A DNA stretch of 64,000 nt from Thioclava sp. SK-1 (GCF_001705665.1 NZ_MDHA01000044.1:186001-250000); one strand, 5' to 3'. Positions 18,102 through 27,948 are shown, numbered from the stretch's first letter. Numbers and translations: made by a program. The notes: generated by a model from the letters alone, not told the origin.

Positions 18102-19598
18102 ATGACCTCTGTTTCCGCTGCGCGCCTTCACCTGACAGATGTAACCAAATCCTATGGCCCGATTCAGGTGCTGCATGGTGTGTCTTTGACTGTCGCACCG
18201 GGAGAGGTTCACGGCCTGCTAGGGGAAAATGGTGCAGGAAAATCTACTCTTTTGAATGTGCTATGCGGTGTCGTCCCACCAGATGGGGGGCAAATAACGG
18301 TTGATGGCACGGCGGTCACGATCGCGCGCCCGAAAGATGCCGCCAAAGCAGGTATCGCGATGATCCACCAAGAGCTGCAACAGGTGCCCGAACTGACGGT
18401 GGCGCAAAATATCTTCCTTGGCGCCTCCTTGCGCCGTGGGGCGATATTTGTCGACCGCCAGACCCAGGAGGCCGAATCCCGCCGCCTTCTGGCCACGTTG
18501 GACCCCAGCATCGACGTTACCGCCCCGATCAGAGATCTTCGCGTCGCTCAGCGCCAAATTGTTGAAATTGCAAAGGCTTTACGGTCCAACGCGCGGGTGA
18601 TCGCTATGGATGAGCCCACCTCCAGCCTGACACCAAAGGAATTTGAACGCCTGGTAAAGGTGATCCAAGTCCTAACCGCACAGGGTGTTTCGATCATATA
18701 TGTCTCTCATAAAATGGATGAGGTGTATCGGCTGTGCCAAGCGGCGACGATTTTACGCGATGGGCGGTTTGTCACCCATGTGGCCTTGCCGCAGACCCCG
18801 CTTTCGACGGTGATCGAACATATGGTCGGGCGCGAATTGGCCCATGCCCATCATCGCAGCTTTGCCACAGACACAGTGATGATGCAGGTCAACGCGCTAT
18901 CACGTGGCACCGCCGTGCGTAATGCCGATCTGACATTGCACCAAGGCGAAGTTCTGGGTATTGCCGGGCTTGTCGGGTCGGGACGCACTGAATTACTGCG
19001 CCTGATTGCCGGGGTGGACCGCGCCGATAGCGGAACCGTCACGGTGGACGGTGTCACCATCAGTGGCGCCAACCCACGTGCGCGTATCCGCGCGGGATTG
19101 GGGCTGGTGCCTGAAGAACGCAAACGCGATGGGATCATCCGTCACCGCCCGATCACCGCCAATATCGGCCTGCCAGCGATGTCGCAGTTTTCCCGTGTGG
19201 GTCTGATCCGCAAACGCGCCTTGCACGCCCGGTCGCAACAGCTGATGCGCGAGGTCAACCTGCGTCCCTTTGACGTAACACGCGCCATCGGCAGCTTTTC
19301 TGGCGGAAATCAGCAAAAAGCCATCATCGGCCGCTGGCTGGCCGCCGGCACCCGTATTTTCCTGTTTGACGAACCCACCCGGGGGATTGATGTCGGCGCC
19401 AAGGCCGAAATCTACGACCTGATAGAAACACTTGCCGCGCAAGGCTGCGGTGTCTTGGTCGTCTCTTCTGAGATGCCAGAGGTGATCCGTGTCTCTGACC
19501 GCGTGCTGGTGATGCGCGAAGGTAGGGTCGCAGCCTCCTTGAACGCCGGTGACATTACCGAAGCCGCCATAGCCCGCCACGCGATCCCAGCCGCGTGA
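18102..19598 (+). CDS. Sugar ABC transporter ATP-binding protein (RbsA-like, two ATPase domains)
   Basis: A 498-residue protein with two fused nucleotide-binding domains, as in RbsA/MglA/XylG. The first half has Walker A GENGAGKS, signature LRVAQRQIVEIAKAL and Walker B VIAMDEPTSSL. The second has the degenerate P-loop GLVGSGRTE usual for this family, signature FSGGNQQKAIIGRWLA and IFLFDEPTRGIDVG. The ATG at 18102 has AAGGA upstream and is preferred over 18087. It powers the permease encoded 34 bp downstream. Confidence 0.94.
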   Translation: MTSVSAARLHLTDVTKSYGPIQVLHGVSLTVAPGEVHGLLGENGAGKSTLLNVLCGVVPPDGGQITVDGTAVTIARPKDAAKAGIAMIHQELQQVPELTVAQNIFLGASLRRGAIFVDRQTQEAESRRLLATLDPSIDVTAPIRDLRVAQRQIVEIAKALRSNARVIAMDEPTSSLTPKEFERLVKVIQVLTAQGVSIIYVSHKMDEVYRLCQAATILRDGRFVTHVALPQTPLSTVIEHMVGRELAHAHHRSFATDTVMMQVNALSRGTAVRNADLTLHQGEVLGIAGLVGSGRTELLRLIAGVDRADSGTVTVDGVTISGANPRARIRAGLGLVPEERKRDGIIRHRPITANIGLPAMSQFSRVGLIRKRALHARSQQLMREVNLRPFDVTRAIGSFSGGNQQKAIIGRWLAAGTRIFLFDEPTRGIDVGAKAEIYDLIETLAAQGCGVLVVSSEMPEVIRVSDRVLVMREGRVAASLNAGDITEAAIARHAIPAA

Positions 19599-19632
19599 GC
19601 TTGTTGCCCATCTATAGATTACGAGGATTGCC

Positions 19633-20589
19633 ATGACGAAGGCACTGACAAATATACCGTTATTCTCACGCGTGCGGTTTCGTGATGCTGGCACTTTGGT
19701 TGGGTTGATCCTGATTGCAATTGTGTTCTCAGCGCTGACACCCAGCTTTTTCACCGTGCAAAACATCATCAACATCTTGCAGCAAAGCTCGATCAGTGCC
19801 TGTATTGCGATCGGGATGACGCTGGTTATCATCTCTGGCGGGATTGATCTGTCGGTCGGCCCGGTTGCCGCATTGTCGGCCACATTGGGAGCGGCGATGA
19901 TGGTTGCCGGAGTCCCTGTGCCGCTGGCGGTTCTGGGCGCGATTGCCACCGGCGTGGCCTGCGGCTTTGTCAATGGTGCGCTGATCACATGGGGCGGGTT
20001 GCAGCCGTTCATTGTGACGCTGGGCGGGTTGTCGCTGTATCGTGCCTTGGCGCTGATCTATACTGGTGGCACACCAATATTTGGCCTGCCCACTGAATTT
20101 CGTGCCCTGTCCAATGGCACCGTGTTGGGGCTGCCCGGCCCGGTGATTGTTGTCGCGCTTTTGGCGCTGATCGCCTGGATTGTGCTGACGAAAACGCCGC
20201 TGGGGGAATATCTAATGGCCGTGGGTGGCAATCCCGAAGCTGCCCGTGTGGCGGGTGTGCCTGTAACTTTGACCAAACTGTCGGCCTATATGATTTCGGG
20301 CGGTTTGGCCGCGATTGCCTCACTGATCTTAATTGGACGGTTGGGCGCAGCAGAACCCACAATGGGCAACTTGTGGGAGCTGGACGCCATCGCGGCTTCG
20401 GCCATTGGTGGGGCGTCCCTGATGGGGGGGCGTGGCTCTATCGTTGGGACACTGATCGGATGTGTTATTCTTGGTGCTTTGCGTAATGGTTTGACGCTGT
20501 TGAATGTTCAGGCGTTCTACCAATTGCTTGCGACCGGGATTATCATCATTGTTGCGATGCTGATTGATCGCGCAACAAGTGGAAAATAA
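19633..20589 (+). CDS. Sugar ABC transporter permease (RbsC-like)
   Basis: A 318-residue inner-membrane permease of the BPD_transp_2 family with about eight to ten hydrophobic helices. Family landmarks are SGGIDLSVGPVAALSA (about residue 75), VNGALITWGGLQPFIVTLG (about 115) and GGNPEAARVAGVPV (about 197). ACGAGGA precedes the ATG. It forms the membrane channel of this importer. Confidence 0.94.
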   Translation: MTKALTNIPLFSRVRFRDAGTLVGLILIAIVFSALTPSFFTVQNIINILQQSSISACIAIGMTLVIISGGIDLSVGPVAALSATLGAAMMVAGVPVPLAVLGAIATGVACGFVNGALITWGGLQPFIVTLGGLSLYRALALIYTGGTPIFGLPTEFRALSNGTVLGLPGPVIVVALLALIAWIVLTKTPLGEYLMAVGGNPEAARVAGVPVTLTKLSAYMISGGLAAIASLILIGRLGAAEPTMGNLWELDAIAASAIGGASLMGGRGSIVGTLIGCVILGALRNGLTLLNVQAFYQLLATGIIIIVAMLIDRATSGK

Positions 20590-20592
20590 TCA

Positions 20593-21450
20593 ATGACGGA
20601 CGATCCGAAAACTGTCGCGGCGCAAATCCGAATGCGGCTGCCAAGCCTGACCCCACTTGAAGGAAAAGTCGCGGCAGATATTTTGGCCCGCAAAGATATT
20701 GCGCCAGACACCCCCCTGCGCGAGGTGGCCGAAAAATCAGCCGTGTCCGAAGCGATGGTGGTCAAGGTTGCCAAAAAGCTGGGCTTTGCCGGGTTTCGTG
20801 AATTTCGCCACGGTCTGATCGCCTATTATCATTCCGATACGGCTGGGATGCATGCGGAAATTTCGGCCGAGGACACCTCGGGCGAAATCGTGCAAAAGGT
20901 TTTTCGCACCGCGATGCAGGCCCTGGAGGAAACCTTTGCGATTTTGGATCTGGAGGCATTCAACCGCGCCGCAGATTTCTTACATGCCGCCAAACAGCGT
21001 GATTTTTACGGCTTTGGCGGATCGGCGCAAATCGCCCGCGATGTCAGCCATAAATTCCTGCGTATTGGGTTGCGCAGTTCGGTATTTGACGATGCGCATA
21101 TGATGATGATGTCGGCCTCCTTGCTGACGCCGAATGACGCCGTTATCGCGTTTTCACATTCTGGCGAAAGCGCGATCTTGCTTGATACCGTTGAATTGGC
21201 CCGCAAAAATGGTGCACGGATCATTGCCGTTACCAACTACCATGACAGCGCATTGGCCCGCCAGGCTGATGTTGTGCTGTGCTCTACTGCCGAAAACTCT
21301 GCACTGTTGGGGGAAAATGCTACGGCCCGGATCGCGCAGCTTAATCTTTTGGATGCGCTATTCGTCGCCACCGCGCAGCGTGACCGCGCCGCCGCGGATG
21401 CCAATTTGGCGCGCACGATGAATGCCGTTACCAAAAAAAGACGAAAATGA
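20593..21450 (+). CDS. MurR/RpiR-family transcriptional regulator
   Basis: A 285-residue regulator with an N-terminal RpiR helix-turn-helix (about 1-80, with LREVAEKSAVSEAMVVKVAKKLGFAG in two parts) and a C-terminal SIS sugar-phosphate-binding domain (about 110-255; FYGFGGSAQIARDVSHKF and IAFSHSGESAILLDTVELA). Such proteins sense a phosphosugar and control the linked catabolic operon. It begins three bases after the permease stop and overlaps the kinase frame, so it belongs to the operon and may act at the repeat at 15903-15932. Confidence 0.92.
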   Translation: MTDDPKTVAAQIRMRLPSLTPLEGKVAADILARKDIAPDTPLREVAEKSAVSEAMVVKVAKKLGFAGFREFRHGLIAYYHSDTAGMHAEISAEDTSGEIVQKVFRTAMQALEETFAILDLEAFNRAADFLHAAKQRDFYGFGGSAQIARDVSHKFLRIGLRSSVFDDAHMMMMSASLLTPNDAVIAFSHSGESAILLDTVELARKNGARIIAVTNYHDSALARQADVVLCSTAENSALLGENATARIAQLNLLDALFVATAQRDRAAADANLARTMNAVTKKRRK

Positions 21451-21457
21451 GGATATC

Positions 21458-22336
21458 GTGACCCAACCTACCCCCCTTTCCTTGATCATTGGCTCGTTAC
21501 ACTATGACATTATGGTGGAAACGGATCAGTTGCCGCGTTTGGATGAAACCGCTGTAGGCCATCGCTGGTTTCCAAAATTCGGCGGAAAAGGTGGCAATCA
21601 GGCGGTTGCGGCGATGCCGTCACGAATGGTCGGGGCGGTGGGCAATGACGAATTTGGCGCGTTTTTGCGTGAACGGCTGGATCAGGCCGGCGTAGATCAT
21701 CGCGGGGTCACCACGCTTGCCCAACCATCAGGCATGAGCGTTGCAATCATGAACGCCGATGGAGACTATGCCGCAACCATCGTATCAGGGGCCAATCTGG
21801 CGATTGATCCCGCGCAATTCGACACCCCGCAGATTTGGCAAGATATTGGTATTCTGGTTTTGCAAAATGAGGTGGCACCGGCGGTCAATCTTGCTGCCGC
21901 CCGTGGGGCACGTCAGCGCAATATTCCAGTATTGCTGAACGCGGCACCGGCCCGACCCCTTTCCGACGATTTTGCGCAGTTGGTCGATATTTTGGTCGTC
22001 AACGCGATCGAGGCCGAGATGTTTGGCGCCGCCCCAGTGACAGATCTGGCCAGTGCAAAGGCCGCAGCAGCCACGCTGATCGCAGGGTTTAACGCCGTGA
22101 TTGTTACCGCAGGATCCAAGGGCGTGGCATGGGCCACTCAAGACAGTGCACCTGCCGCCCTGCCCGCCGTGCCTGTCGCAGCCGTCAGTGCCCATGGCGC
22201 GGGTGATTGCTTCACCGGAGCTTTGGCAAAGGCCCTGGTGCGCGGCGCATCCTTGGCACAGGCCTGTGAGCGTGCCTCCCATGCGGCGGCAGCGCATGTA
22301 GCGCAAAAAACCGCCCCCCCAGAGCCGGTTGCCTAA
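21458..22336 (+). CDS. PfkB-family carbohydrate kinase
   Basis: A ribokinase-like sugar kinase. The N-terminal PfkB stretch FGGKGGNQAVAA (about residue 45) and the ATP/catalytic motif AHGAGDCFTGALA (about 247, with the catalytic Asp in GAGD) are clear. I start it at GTG 21458 (292 residues, TGAGGA upstream), which avoids overlap with the RpiR gene; ATG 21422 would add 12 residues and overlap by 29 bp. It probably phosphorylates the sugar imported and isomerised by the upstream genes. Confidence 0.9.
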   Translation: MTQPTPLSLIIGSLHYDIMVETDQLPRLDETAVGHRWFPKFGGKGGNQAVAAMPSRMVGAVGNDEFGAFLRERLDQAGVDHRGVTTLAQPSGMSVAIMNADGDYAATIVSGANLAIDPAQFDTPQIWQDIGILVLQNEVAPAVNLAAARGARQRNIPVLLNAAPARPLSDDFAQLVDILVVNAIEAEMFGAAPVTDLASAKAAAATLIAGFNAVIVTAGSKGVAWATQDSAPAALPAVPVAAVSAHGAGDCFTGALAKALVRGASLAQACERASHAAAAHVAQKTAPPEPVA

Positions 22337-22353
22337 ACCAGCCACCGACACCG

Positions 22354-23271
22354 CTAATTCAGCGTGTCGACATCGCCATCTTCGCTGATCTGTGCAAGAT
22401 CATGGATGATTGTGTTTTGATCGTTTTCTATTTTTCCGACAACGCGGTGCAATATTCGCTGGGCGTCCTGTTGCAATTGTGGATCAAGATCTTCTCGCCA
22501 TACCACCCATGCCGGATAATGGAAGGCAGGCGCATCGGGCACAAGATACAAACTTCCGGCATCCAGATGGGGTTTGGCAGAACGCGCGGGCACGTAGGTA
22601 GCCAATCCCCGGCGGCTGATAAAATCCGCCGCCATGGCCCCTAAGGTCAAGCTTAGGCCGGACTGGGTCAGCCCGGGCAGATGCAACGCATGGGCCTGTG
22701 TGAATTCCGCGCCCCAATCGCTGAACACATAGCGATCCGCCAGATCCAGTGTGGGATTAGGCCAAGCGGCGACCAAGATCAGCTCATCATCCATCAGCTT
22801 ATCGACCCGCAACCCCGGTCGCAGCTGCGGCGTATACATCAAAGCGGCTTCGATCACCCCTTCGATCAAAAACCGGGTCAACCGTTCTGGCATGCCGATT
22901 TCGGCGCGGATGCTCAGGTCCGGCATTTCAACGCGCAGCCCATCAATCCAGCGAAATCCCAGGCCCGGCCACAGCGAATATTGCGCCCCGATAATCAGCG
23001 CGCGTGTGAAGCCCTGAGGCATGGCGACGTGATGGCGCGCCTCCTCCCACAGTTTCACAAGACTAAGGGCATAGCGTTCAAATTCTTTGCCTGTGGGCGT
23101 CAGCTCTGCCCCGGCCTTAGAACGGGTGAACAACGCATGGCCAAGGGAGTCTTCCAGCCGTTGGATACGCAAACTGACCGCCGATTGCGTTACAAACAAA
23201 CGCGCCGAGGCCGAGACAAACGAGCCGGTCGCGGCCACTTCCAAAAATGTGCGGATCAGGGTGATATCCAT
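22354..23271 (-). CDS. LysR-family transcriptional regulator
   Basis: A 305-residue regulator. The N-terminal winged helix is typical (LIRTFLEVAATGSFVSASA, LFVTQSAVSLRIQRLEDSLG) and a LysR substrate-binding domain spans about residues 90-290. GGATAGGGG precedes the ATG. It is convergent with the sugar kinase and has no divergently transcribed partner nearby, so its target is unclear. Confidence 0.9.
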   Translation of the reverse strand: MDITLIRTFLEVAATGSFVSASARLFVTQSAVSLRIQRLEDSLGHALFTRSKAGAELTPTGKEFERYALSLVKLWEEARHHVAMPQGFTRALIIGAQYSLWPGLGFRWIDGLRVEMPDLSIRAEIGMPERLTRFLIEGVIEAALMYTPQLRPGLRVDKLMDDELILVAAWPNPTLDLADRYVFSDWGAEFTQAHALHLPGLTQSGLSLTLGAMAADFISRRGLATYVPARSAKPHLDAGSLYLVPDAPAFHYPAWVVWREDLDPQLQQDAQRILHRVVGKIENDQNTIIHDLAQISEDGDVDTLN

Positions 23272-23372
23272 CCCCTATCCATAAGCGATCCTCATGTGAT
23301 CGACAATTCAAAATCTGCGTGGCACATGGGCGCCGGGCTGGGCCAAAAGCCCGTCGCCCGGGAACGGTCGGA

Positions 23373-23567
23373 TTATTCATCCTCTTCTTCACTGCCCATC
23401 ACGGCCTGCCCGGCAAGACGGCCCGCCCCAACAACACCTTTCGCGCCTGCTTTAAGCACTGCGCCGGTGCCGTCGACGGTATTATCAATCACATCGCCAG
23501 CAGAACATGCGCCAATGATCAAAGCCGTCAGTACTATAAGGGTCTGGTTTTTGAACGTTAAAGTCAT
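23373..23567 (-). CDS. Small lipoprotein, 64 residues
   Basis: A short exported protein: a signal peptide with lipobox IGAC (about residues 17-20), then a Gly/Ala-rich stretch (VDGTGAVLKAGAKGVVGAG) and an acidic tail EEEDE. The size and Gly-rich amphipathic character recall entericidin-type lipoproteins, but the match is loose. The frame opens at 23642; I start at ATG 23567, where the signal peptide begins. Confidence 0.65.
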   Translation of the reverse strand: MTLTFKNQTLIVLTALIIGACSAGDVIDNTVDGTGAVLKAGAKGVVGAGRLAGQAVMGSEEEDE

Positions 23568-23780
23568 ATCGCTACTCACTTTCTTTGGTCCGGCCACGCC
23601 TGTGGCGCAGCGAATGCATGTGGAAAACCGCCGCCCTTGCAACGCGCTGACCTGCGATAACGCAGGCGGTGACGGTTCGTGTTCATCCGGTATAGCAGCG
23701 CTAAGTCATCAAGGATAACGAATATAAATAAGGCATGAGGTGAGTGTTAGTTATGGATGGAATGTCGTTGCATCAGCCCA

Positions 23781-25007
23781 TCAGCGGCACGATTGCCTAC
23801 GGCCCCGTGCTATGCCACTGCGCAGGCAGATCAGCACCCCTGCCACAAGACTGATCCCTGCTCCGGCAAAAAAGGGCATGGCAGGGCTGCTATAGGTCCA
23901 TAACCATCCTGCCGCCGTGTTCCCCAGCAACACCACCGCCCCTGTCACCAGATTGAACGTGCCAAAGGCACTGCCACGCAGGGTTTGCGGAGTTGCCGCG
24001 GCAATCATCGCCCCCAGCAACCCTTGCGAAAACCCCATATGCAGCCCCCACATCACTGTTGCCAAAATATACACCCAAACAGATGCAGCGATAGCCAACA
24101 ACAGATGCGCGCCCAGCAAAAAGCCAAGGCTGCACAGCAACAATCCGGTGGTGCCTATAGTGTCCGACAATTTGCCCACCGGATAGGCGGTCGCCCCATA
24201 GGCCAAATGCATGATCACCAGTGACAGCGGCACCCATGTGGGGGTGAACCCGGCCTCCAGAGATTTCAATAGAACGAATGCCTCGCTAAAGCGGGCCAAC
24301 ATGATCAATGCCGCCAATCCGATTACTGACCAGACCTGCCTGTTCAAGCGCAAACTATCTGAGAGGCGAAACCTTGAGCCGGCGAGGGAGGACGGGCCGT
24401 CAGGTTCCGTCACGCACAGGACCAAAACGACAATCGCCAAAGCCGCCGGAACTGTCGCCAGCCAGTAGACCGCACGAATATCTTGCGCCAAGACCACCAT
24501 CGCCAAGACAGCGATGATAGGGCCCAAAAACCCGCCAACCGTATCAAGAGATTTGCGCAAGCCAAAACTTGCCCCGCGCAGCTGCGGCGGGCTGACGGCA
24601 GCAATGATTGCATCGCGCGGCGTCCCTCGGATGCCTTTGCCAACGCGGTCCATCGACTTGGCCAAAACAATGTGGTCCATACTGGATGCCACCGGAAAGA
24701 TCAGCCGCGATACCGCCCCCAGTCCATAGCCCAGCACGGCCAATGGCTTGGCCCGGCGCGAGCGGTCCACCCAAAGCCCCGACAGGAACTTCGTGACCGT
24801 GGCGATGGCCACCGACAGCCCCTCTAGCAGGCCCAGCGCCATAACCGAAACGCCAAGGCCGCTGGTCAGATAGATCGGCAATAGCGCCGCCACCATTTCT
24901 GAGGAAACATCCATCAACAGGCTAACACAACCAAGCATCCAAACCGTCGTAGGCAACGCCGCCCGGGGCGGTACGTCCCGGCGTTGAGCCAGCCAATGTC
25001 GTAGCAT
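23781..25007 (-). CDS. MFS transporter
   Basis: A 408-residue major-facilitator protein with about 12 hydrophobic helices. The loop 2-3 region (GLWVDRSRRAKPLAVLGYG) and DRVGKGIRGTPRDAIIAAV match a branch of bacterial MFS permeases related to drug/metabolite efflux. ATG 25007 has GGAG five bases upstream; GTG 25013 is an alternative. The substrate is unknown. Confidence 0.88.
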   Translation of the reverse strand: MLRHWLAQRRDVPPRAALPTTVWMLGCVSLLMDVSSEMVAALLPIYLTSGLGVSVMALGLLEGLSVAIATVTKFLSGLWVDRSRRAKPLAVLGYGLGAVSRLIFPVASSMDHIVLAKSMDRVGKGIRGTPRDAIIAAVSPPQLRGASFGLRKSLDTVGGFLGPIIAVLAMVVLAQDIRAVYWLATVPAALAIVVLVLCVTEPDGPSSLAGSRFRLSDSLRLNRQVWSVIGLAALIMLARFSEAFVLLKSLEAGFTPTWVPLSLVIMHLAYGATAYPVGKLSDTIGTTGLLLCSLGFLLGAHLLLAIAASVWVYILATVMWGLHMGFSQGLLGAMIAAATPQTLRGSAFGTFNLVTGAVVLLGNTAAGWLWTYSSPAMPFFAGAGISLVAGVLICLRSGIARGRRQSCR

Positions 25008-25348
25008 CTTCACTCCGATACAAAATCAGGGGCAAACCGCTGCGGCGTATCTGACAAAATCCGCCCGCGCCCCCGGCCGGCCCGCAGCGTATCCCTGGAA
25101 ACATCCCTGCGCTGAAGGACAAGCCCAGCGCGCAGCGCCACGATATCCATGGCTAACAAAGGGTGCAATCTATCAAGATGCAGACAAGAACGACAGCGCC
25201 CTAAAGGCCAGAAATTTCCGAAATTGTATCAAATGCATCGGCCGGCGGTGTGGATTTCCCATCACAAATGCCGCCGTCAGTGCTGGCTTGACCACTGTGG
25301 CCTTCCAGTTGTAGCTAGACTGACCTACCTATTTTTGAAAGATTCAAC
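25008..25348. other. Divergent promoter region between the MFS and TetR genes
   Basis: This 341-bp gap must carry promoters for both divergent genes. On the TetR side, TTGACC (25288-25293), 18 bp, then TAGCTA (25312-25317) is a weak candidate promoter. The stretch from there to the ATG is AT-rich and could hold the TetR operator. No gene was seen in it. Confidence 0.4.
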
Positions 25349-25939
25349 ATGACAGCGCCAAACAAGACACCAAAACCATCGGCACATGATCGCCTTTTGG
25401 GCGCGGCGATGGCGCTGTTTTATAATCACGGCATCAATGGAACGGGCATAGATGCCATTGTAGAACGCGCAGGCGTGGCCAAAAAGAGCCTTTATAACAA
25501 TTTCTCCTCCAAGGCAGATCTGGTGAACCAGTATCTTAAGGCACGTCATGGCGAATGGCTGGGCCTGTATGAAACCCGCGCTGCGGCGGCGCAAACGCCA
25601 AATCAGCGCATTCTTGCGGTATTTGACGCCTATCAAGATCATGCCGAATTTGCCTATGAACGGGGGTTTCGCGGCTGCGGTTTGCTCAATGCCGCAGCGG
25701 AGCTTGAAACCGCCGATATCGGGCGGGCCGCTGTCAGGCGGCATAAGGAACAGGTCGAAAGCATTCTTGCGCACCATCTATCCGACCTGTTGCCCAATCA
25801 GCCCGACCGCGTGGTGAATTTGGCCGCGATGATCGCCTTTTTGCTGGAAGGCGCGATGGTGCGGGCGGGGTTAGAGGGCAGCAGCGCACGGGTGATCACC
25901 GCACGCGCGATGGTGTATGACATGTTGGAAGGCCTTTAA
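25349..25939 (+). CDS. TetR/AcrR-family transcriptional regulator
   Basis: A 196-residue repressor with the N-terminal TetR helix-turn-helix (about residues 12-58: LGAAMALFYNHGINGTGIDA, ERAGVAKKSLYNNFSSK) and a C-terminal ligand-binding helical domain. Its stop lies one base before the ATG of the DMT transporter, so the two are translationally linked. The usual reading is that it represses itself and the exporter until an effector binds. Confidence 0.92.
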   Translation: MTAPNKTPKPSAHDRLLGAAMALFYNHGINGTGIDAIVERAGVAKKSLYNNFSSKADLVNQYLKARHGEWLGLYETRAAAAQTPNQRILAVFDAYQDHAEFAYERGFRGCGLLNAAAELETADIGRAAVRRHKEQVESILAHHLSDLLPNQPDRVVNLAAMIAFLLEGAMVRAGLEGSSARVITARAMVYDMLEGL

Positions 25940-25940
25940 A

Positions 25941-26879
25941 ATGCTTCAGGGACACATTTGGGGCGTCGTAGCCATCCTGTTTTCCGCCATCGTCTGGGGC
26001 ACGACAGGAACAGCAGCAACATTTGCGCCAGATGTCAGCGCGGCCGCAATTGGTGCCGCAGCAATGGGCGTAGGGGGCATCGCACAGGCATTGGTCGCCG
26101 CCCGAGGCATTGCGCAATCTCGGACGGTGCTTTGGCACCAGCGTCGTTTTTTGGTAATCGGCGCTGTATCCGTGGCGATTTATCCCTTGGCGTTTTACGG
26201 CGCTATGCGGCTGGCAGGGGTGACCGTTGGAACCGTCATTACTATTGGCTCTGCACCGCTTCTCTCCGCGCTAATCGAATATTTTCTGGACCGAAGGCAT
26301 CTGACGGTGCGGTGGTCCATCGGGGCATTTGTTGGTTTGATCGGCATGGGGATGATTTGCATAGCGGAAAACCCATCCCATGGGGATATGGTCGACGGCG
26401 GCAATATGCTTTTGGGGACATGCCTTGGGTTGATTGGTGGGCTGACCTATGCGCTGTATTCTTGGAGCGCGCGTAAAATGATGCTGCAAGGCACCAGGTC
26501 TTCTATCGCAATGGGGGCGACGTTTGGACTTGGAGGTATATTGCTTATGCCGGTTTTGTTCATGACCGGGGGACCGTTTCTTGCCTCATGGACGAACGCT
26601 TTCGTGGGCATTTACATGGCGGCGGTGCCGATGTTTTTGGGCTACCTGGCCTTTGGTTTTGGACTGGCCCGTGTGCCCGCCAGTATGGCGACAGTCATCA
26701 CTTTGCTTGAACCCGTCGTTGCGGCTGTTTTGGCCGTCCTGATTATCGGCGAACGCTTGCCAAATATCGGCTGGATCGGCGTGGGATTGGTTGTAGGGTG
26801 TCTTGTGATCATCACGATGCCACCCCCCCGCCAGAGACGGCCCCGCGCAACGCCACAACCACAACCGGAGCAGACATAA
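25941..26879 (+). CDS. DMT-family (EamA) transporter
   Basis: A 312-residue drug/metabolite transporter with ten hydrophobic helices in two EamA repeats (about 5-140 and 155-290; the second ends LEPVVAAVLAVLIIGERLP). The start at 25941 (MLQGHIWG) follows AAGG inside the end of tetR. Linkage to TetR suggests export of a toxic or overflow metabolite; EamA members also include amino-acid exporters. Confidence 0.9.
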   Translation: MLQGHIWGVVAILFSAIVWGTTGTAATFAPDVSAAAIGAAAMGVGGIAQALVAARGIAQSRTVLWHQRRFLVIGAVSVAIYPLAFYGAMRLAGVTVGTVITIGSAPLLSALIEYFLDRRHLTVRWSIGAFVGLIGMGMICIAENPSHGDMVDGGNMLLGTCLGLIGGLTYALYSWSARKMMLQGTRSSIAMGATFGLGGILLMPVLFMTGGPFLASWTNAFVGIYMAAVPMFLGYLAFGFGLARVPASMATVITLLEPVVAAVLAVLIIGERLPNIGWIGVGLVVGCLVIITMPPPRQRRPRATPQPQPEQT

Positions 26880-26992
26880 TCGCCGGCCTTGGCTGCTGGG
26901 TCAAAGGCACCGTTTACCCCGCTGATGATGTGCTATTTCGACACCTTTCCCATCCTCTTTCCCCTGTTGCCCCCAATTCGGATGATTGCCTG

Positions 26993-27805
26993 ATGCCCCT
27001 GACACCTAACCTTCATGCTGCTTTGATTGACATCACACGTACTGCGGCGCGCGATCAGATCATGCCCCGATTTCGCACCCTGACGCCCGAGGATATTTCG
27101 ACGAAATCCAGCCCCGAAGATCTGGTCACCCAGGCCGATTTGGCAGCCGAGGCGCAGATCGCCCGCGCCTGTCGTGCACTGTTTCCCGACGCATTGATCA
27201 TCGGCGAGGAAGCGGTGGAAAATGATCCCTCGCTTCTGGCCGGGCTGGCAGGGGCTGCGCGTGCGGTGATCATCGACCCGGTGGATGGCACATCGAATTT
27301 CGCACAGGGGCTGGCCACATTTGGGGTTATTTTGGCTGTGGTGGAACATGGAGAGACCATTTTCGGCCTGCTGTATGATCCGGTTCTGGACGATTGGGTC
27401 ATGGCCCATAAGGGCGGTGGTGCATGGTATTGCCGCGAGGGGGCCGCGCCACGCCAGTTGGGGCCTTGGCCTGCGCGCCCGGCCGAACGCGCCTGCGGCT
27501 ATCTGTCGCTTGCGCTTTTTGCGCCCGACAAACGTGCCGCGGTGGCGGCAACATTTCCGCCCTATGCGCGGCTGAATACGCTGGGCTGTTCGTGTCATGA
27601 ATATCGCCAAATGGCTTTGGGTCATGCGCAGTTCATGGTCTCACCGATGACCAAGCCTTGGGATCATGCCGCAGGCGCATTGATTGTCGAAGAATGCGGC
27701 GGGCAGGTTTTGAATGGTCGCGGGCAGCGCTGGACACCGGCCACACCGGTTGCGCCGATCACCGCGCGCAGCCATCACGAACAGGCAGCACCGATCCTGC
27801 CCTGA
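26993..27805 (+). CDS. Inositol monophosphatase-family phosphatase
   Basis: A 270-residue Mg-dependent phosphatase. It carries the IMPase motifs: EEAVENDP (metal Glu), IDPVDGTSNFAQGL (motif A, about residue 98) and WDHAAGALIVEECGG (motif B, about 223). The ATG at 26993 (MPLTPNLHAAL) is chosen; the open frame upstream overlaps the DMT gene and does not look like the family. The substrate could be histidinol phosphate, inositol phosphate or glycerol phosphate. It lies just before ugpBAEC but is separated by 233 bp. Confidence 0.85.
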   Translation: MPLTPNLHAALIDITRTAARDQIMPRFRTLTPEDISTKSSPEDLVTQADLAAEAQIARACRALFPDALIIGEEAVENDPSLLAGLAGAARAVIIDPVDGTSNFAQGLATFGVILAVVEHGETIFGLLYDPVLDDWVMAHKGGGAWYCREGAAPRQLGPWPARPAERACGYLSLALFAPDKRAAVAATFPPYARLNTLGCSCHEYRQMALGHAQFMVSPMTKPWDHAAGALIVEECGGQVLNGRGQRWTPATPVAPITARSHHEQAAPILP

Positions 27806-27948
27806 CCCGAACGTCCCCTTCCATGTCGCATTTGACGGCACCCACCGCCCCCGTTCCATTTTCCGGGGCCTGATTGCGGGCGTAGGAATTGTGCGCAAAA
27901 TATGGGCGCACATGGCTTTGGCCGCGCCTGTGCCCGCAAAATTTAACA

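Noticed and set aside
18993-20012. 339-residue open frame on the minus strand
   Set aside because: Antisense across the ABC ATPase and permease genes, both with intact motifs.
23651-23666. CCTGCG-ATAA-CGCAGG hairpin upstream of the small lipoprotein
   Set aside because: Short stem, no T-run, no conserved context; probably chance.
22681-23718. 345-residue open frame on the plus strand
   Set aside because: Antisense to the LysR regulator and the small lipoprotein; no recognisable domain.
27890-27912. TGTGCGC/GCGCACA hairpin after the IMPase-family gene as terminator
   Set aside because: Seven-bp stem with 9-nt loop and no T-run; not convincing.
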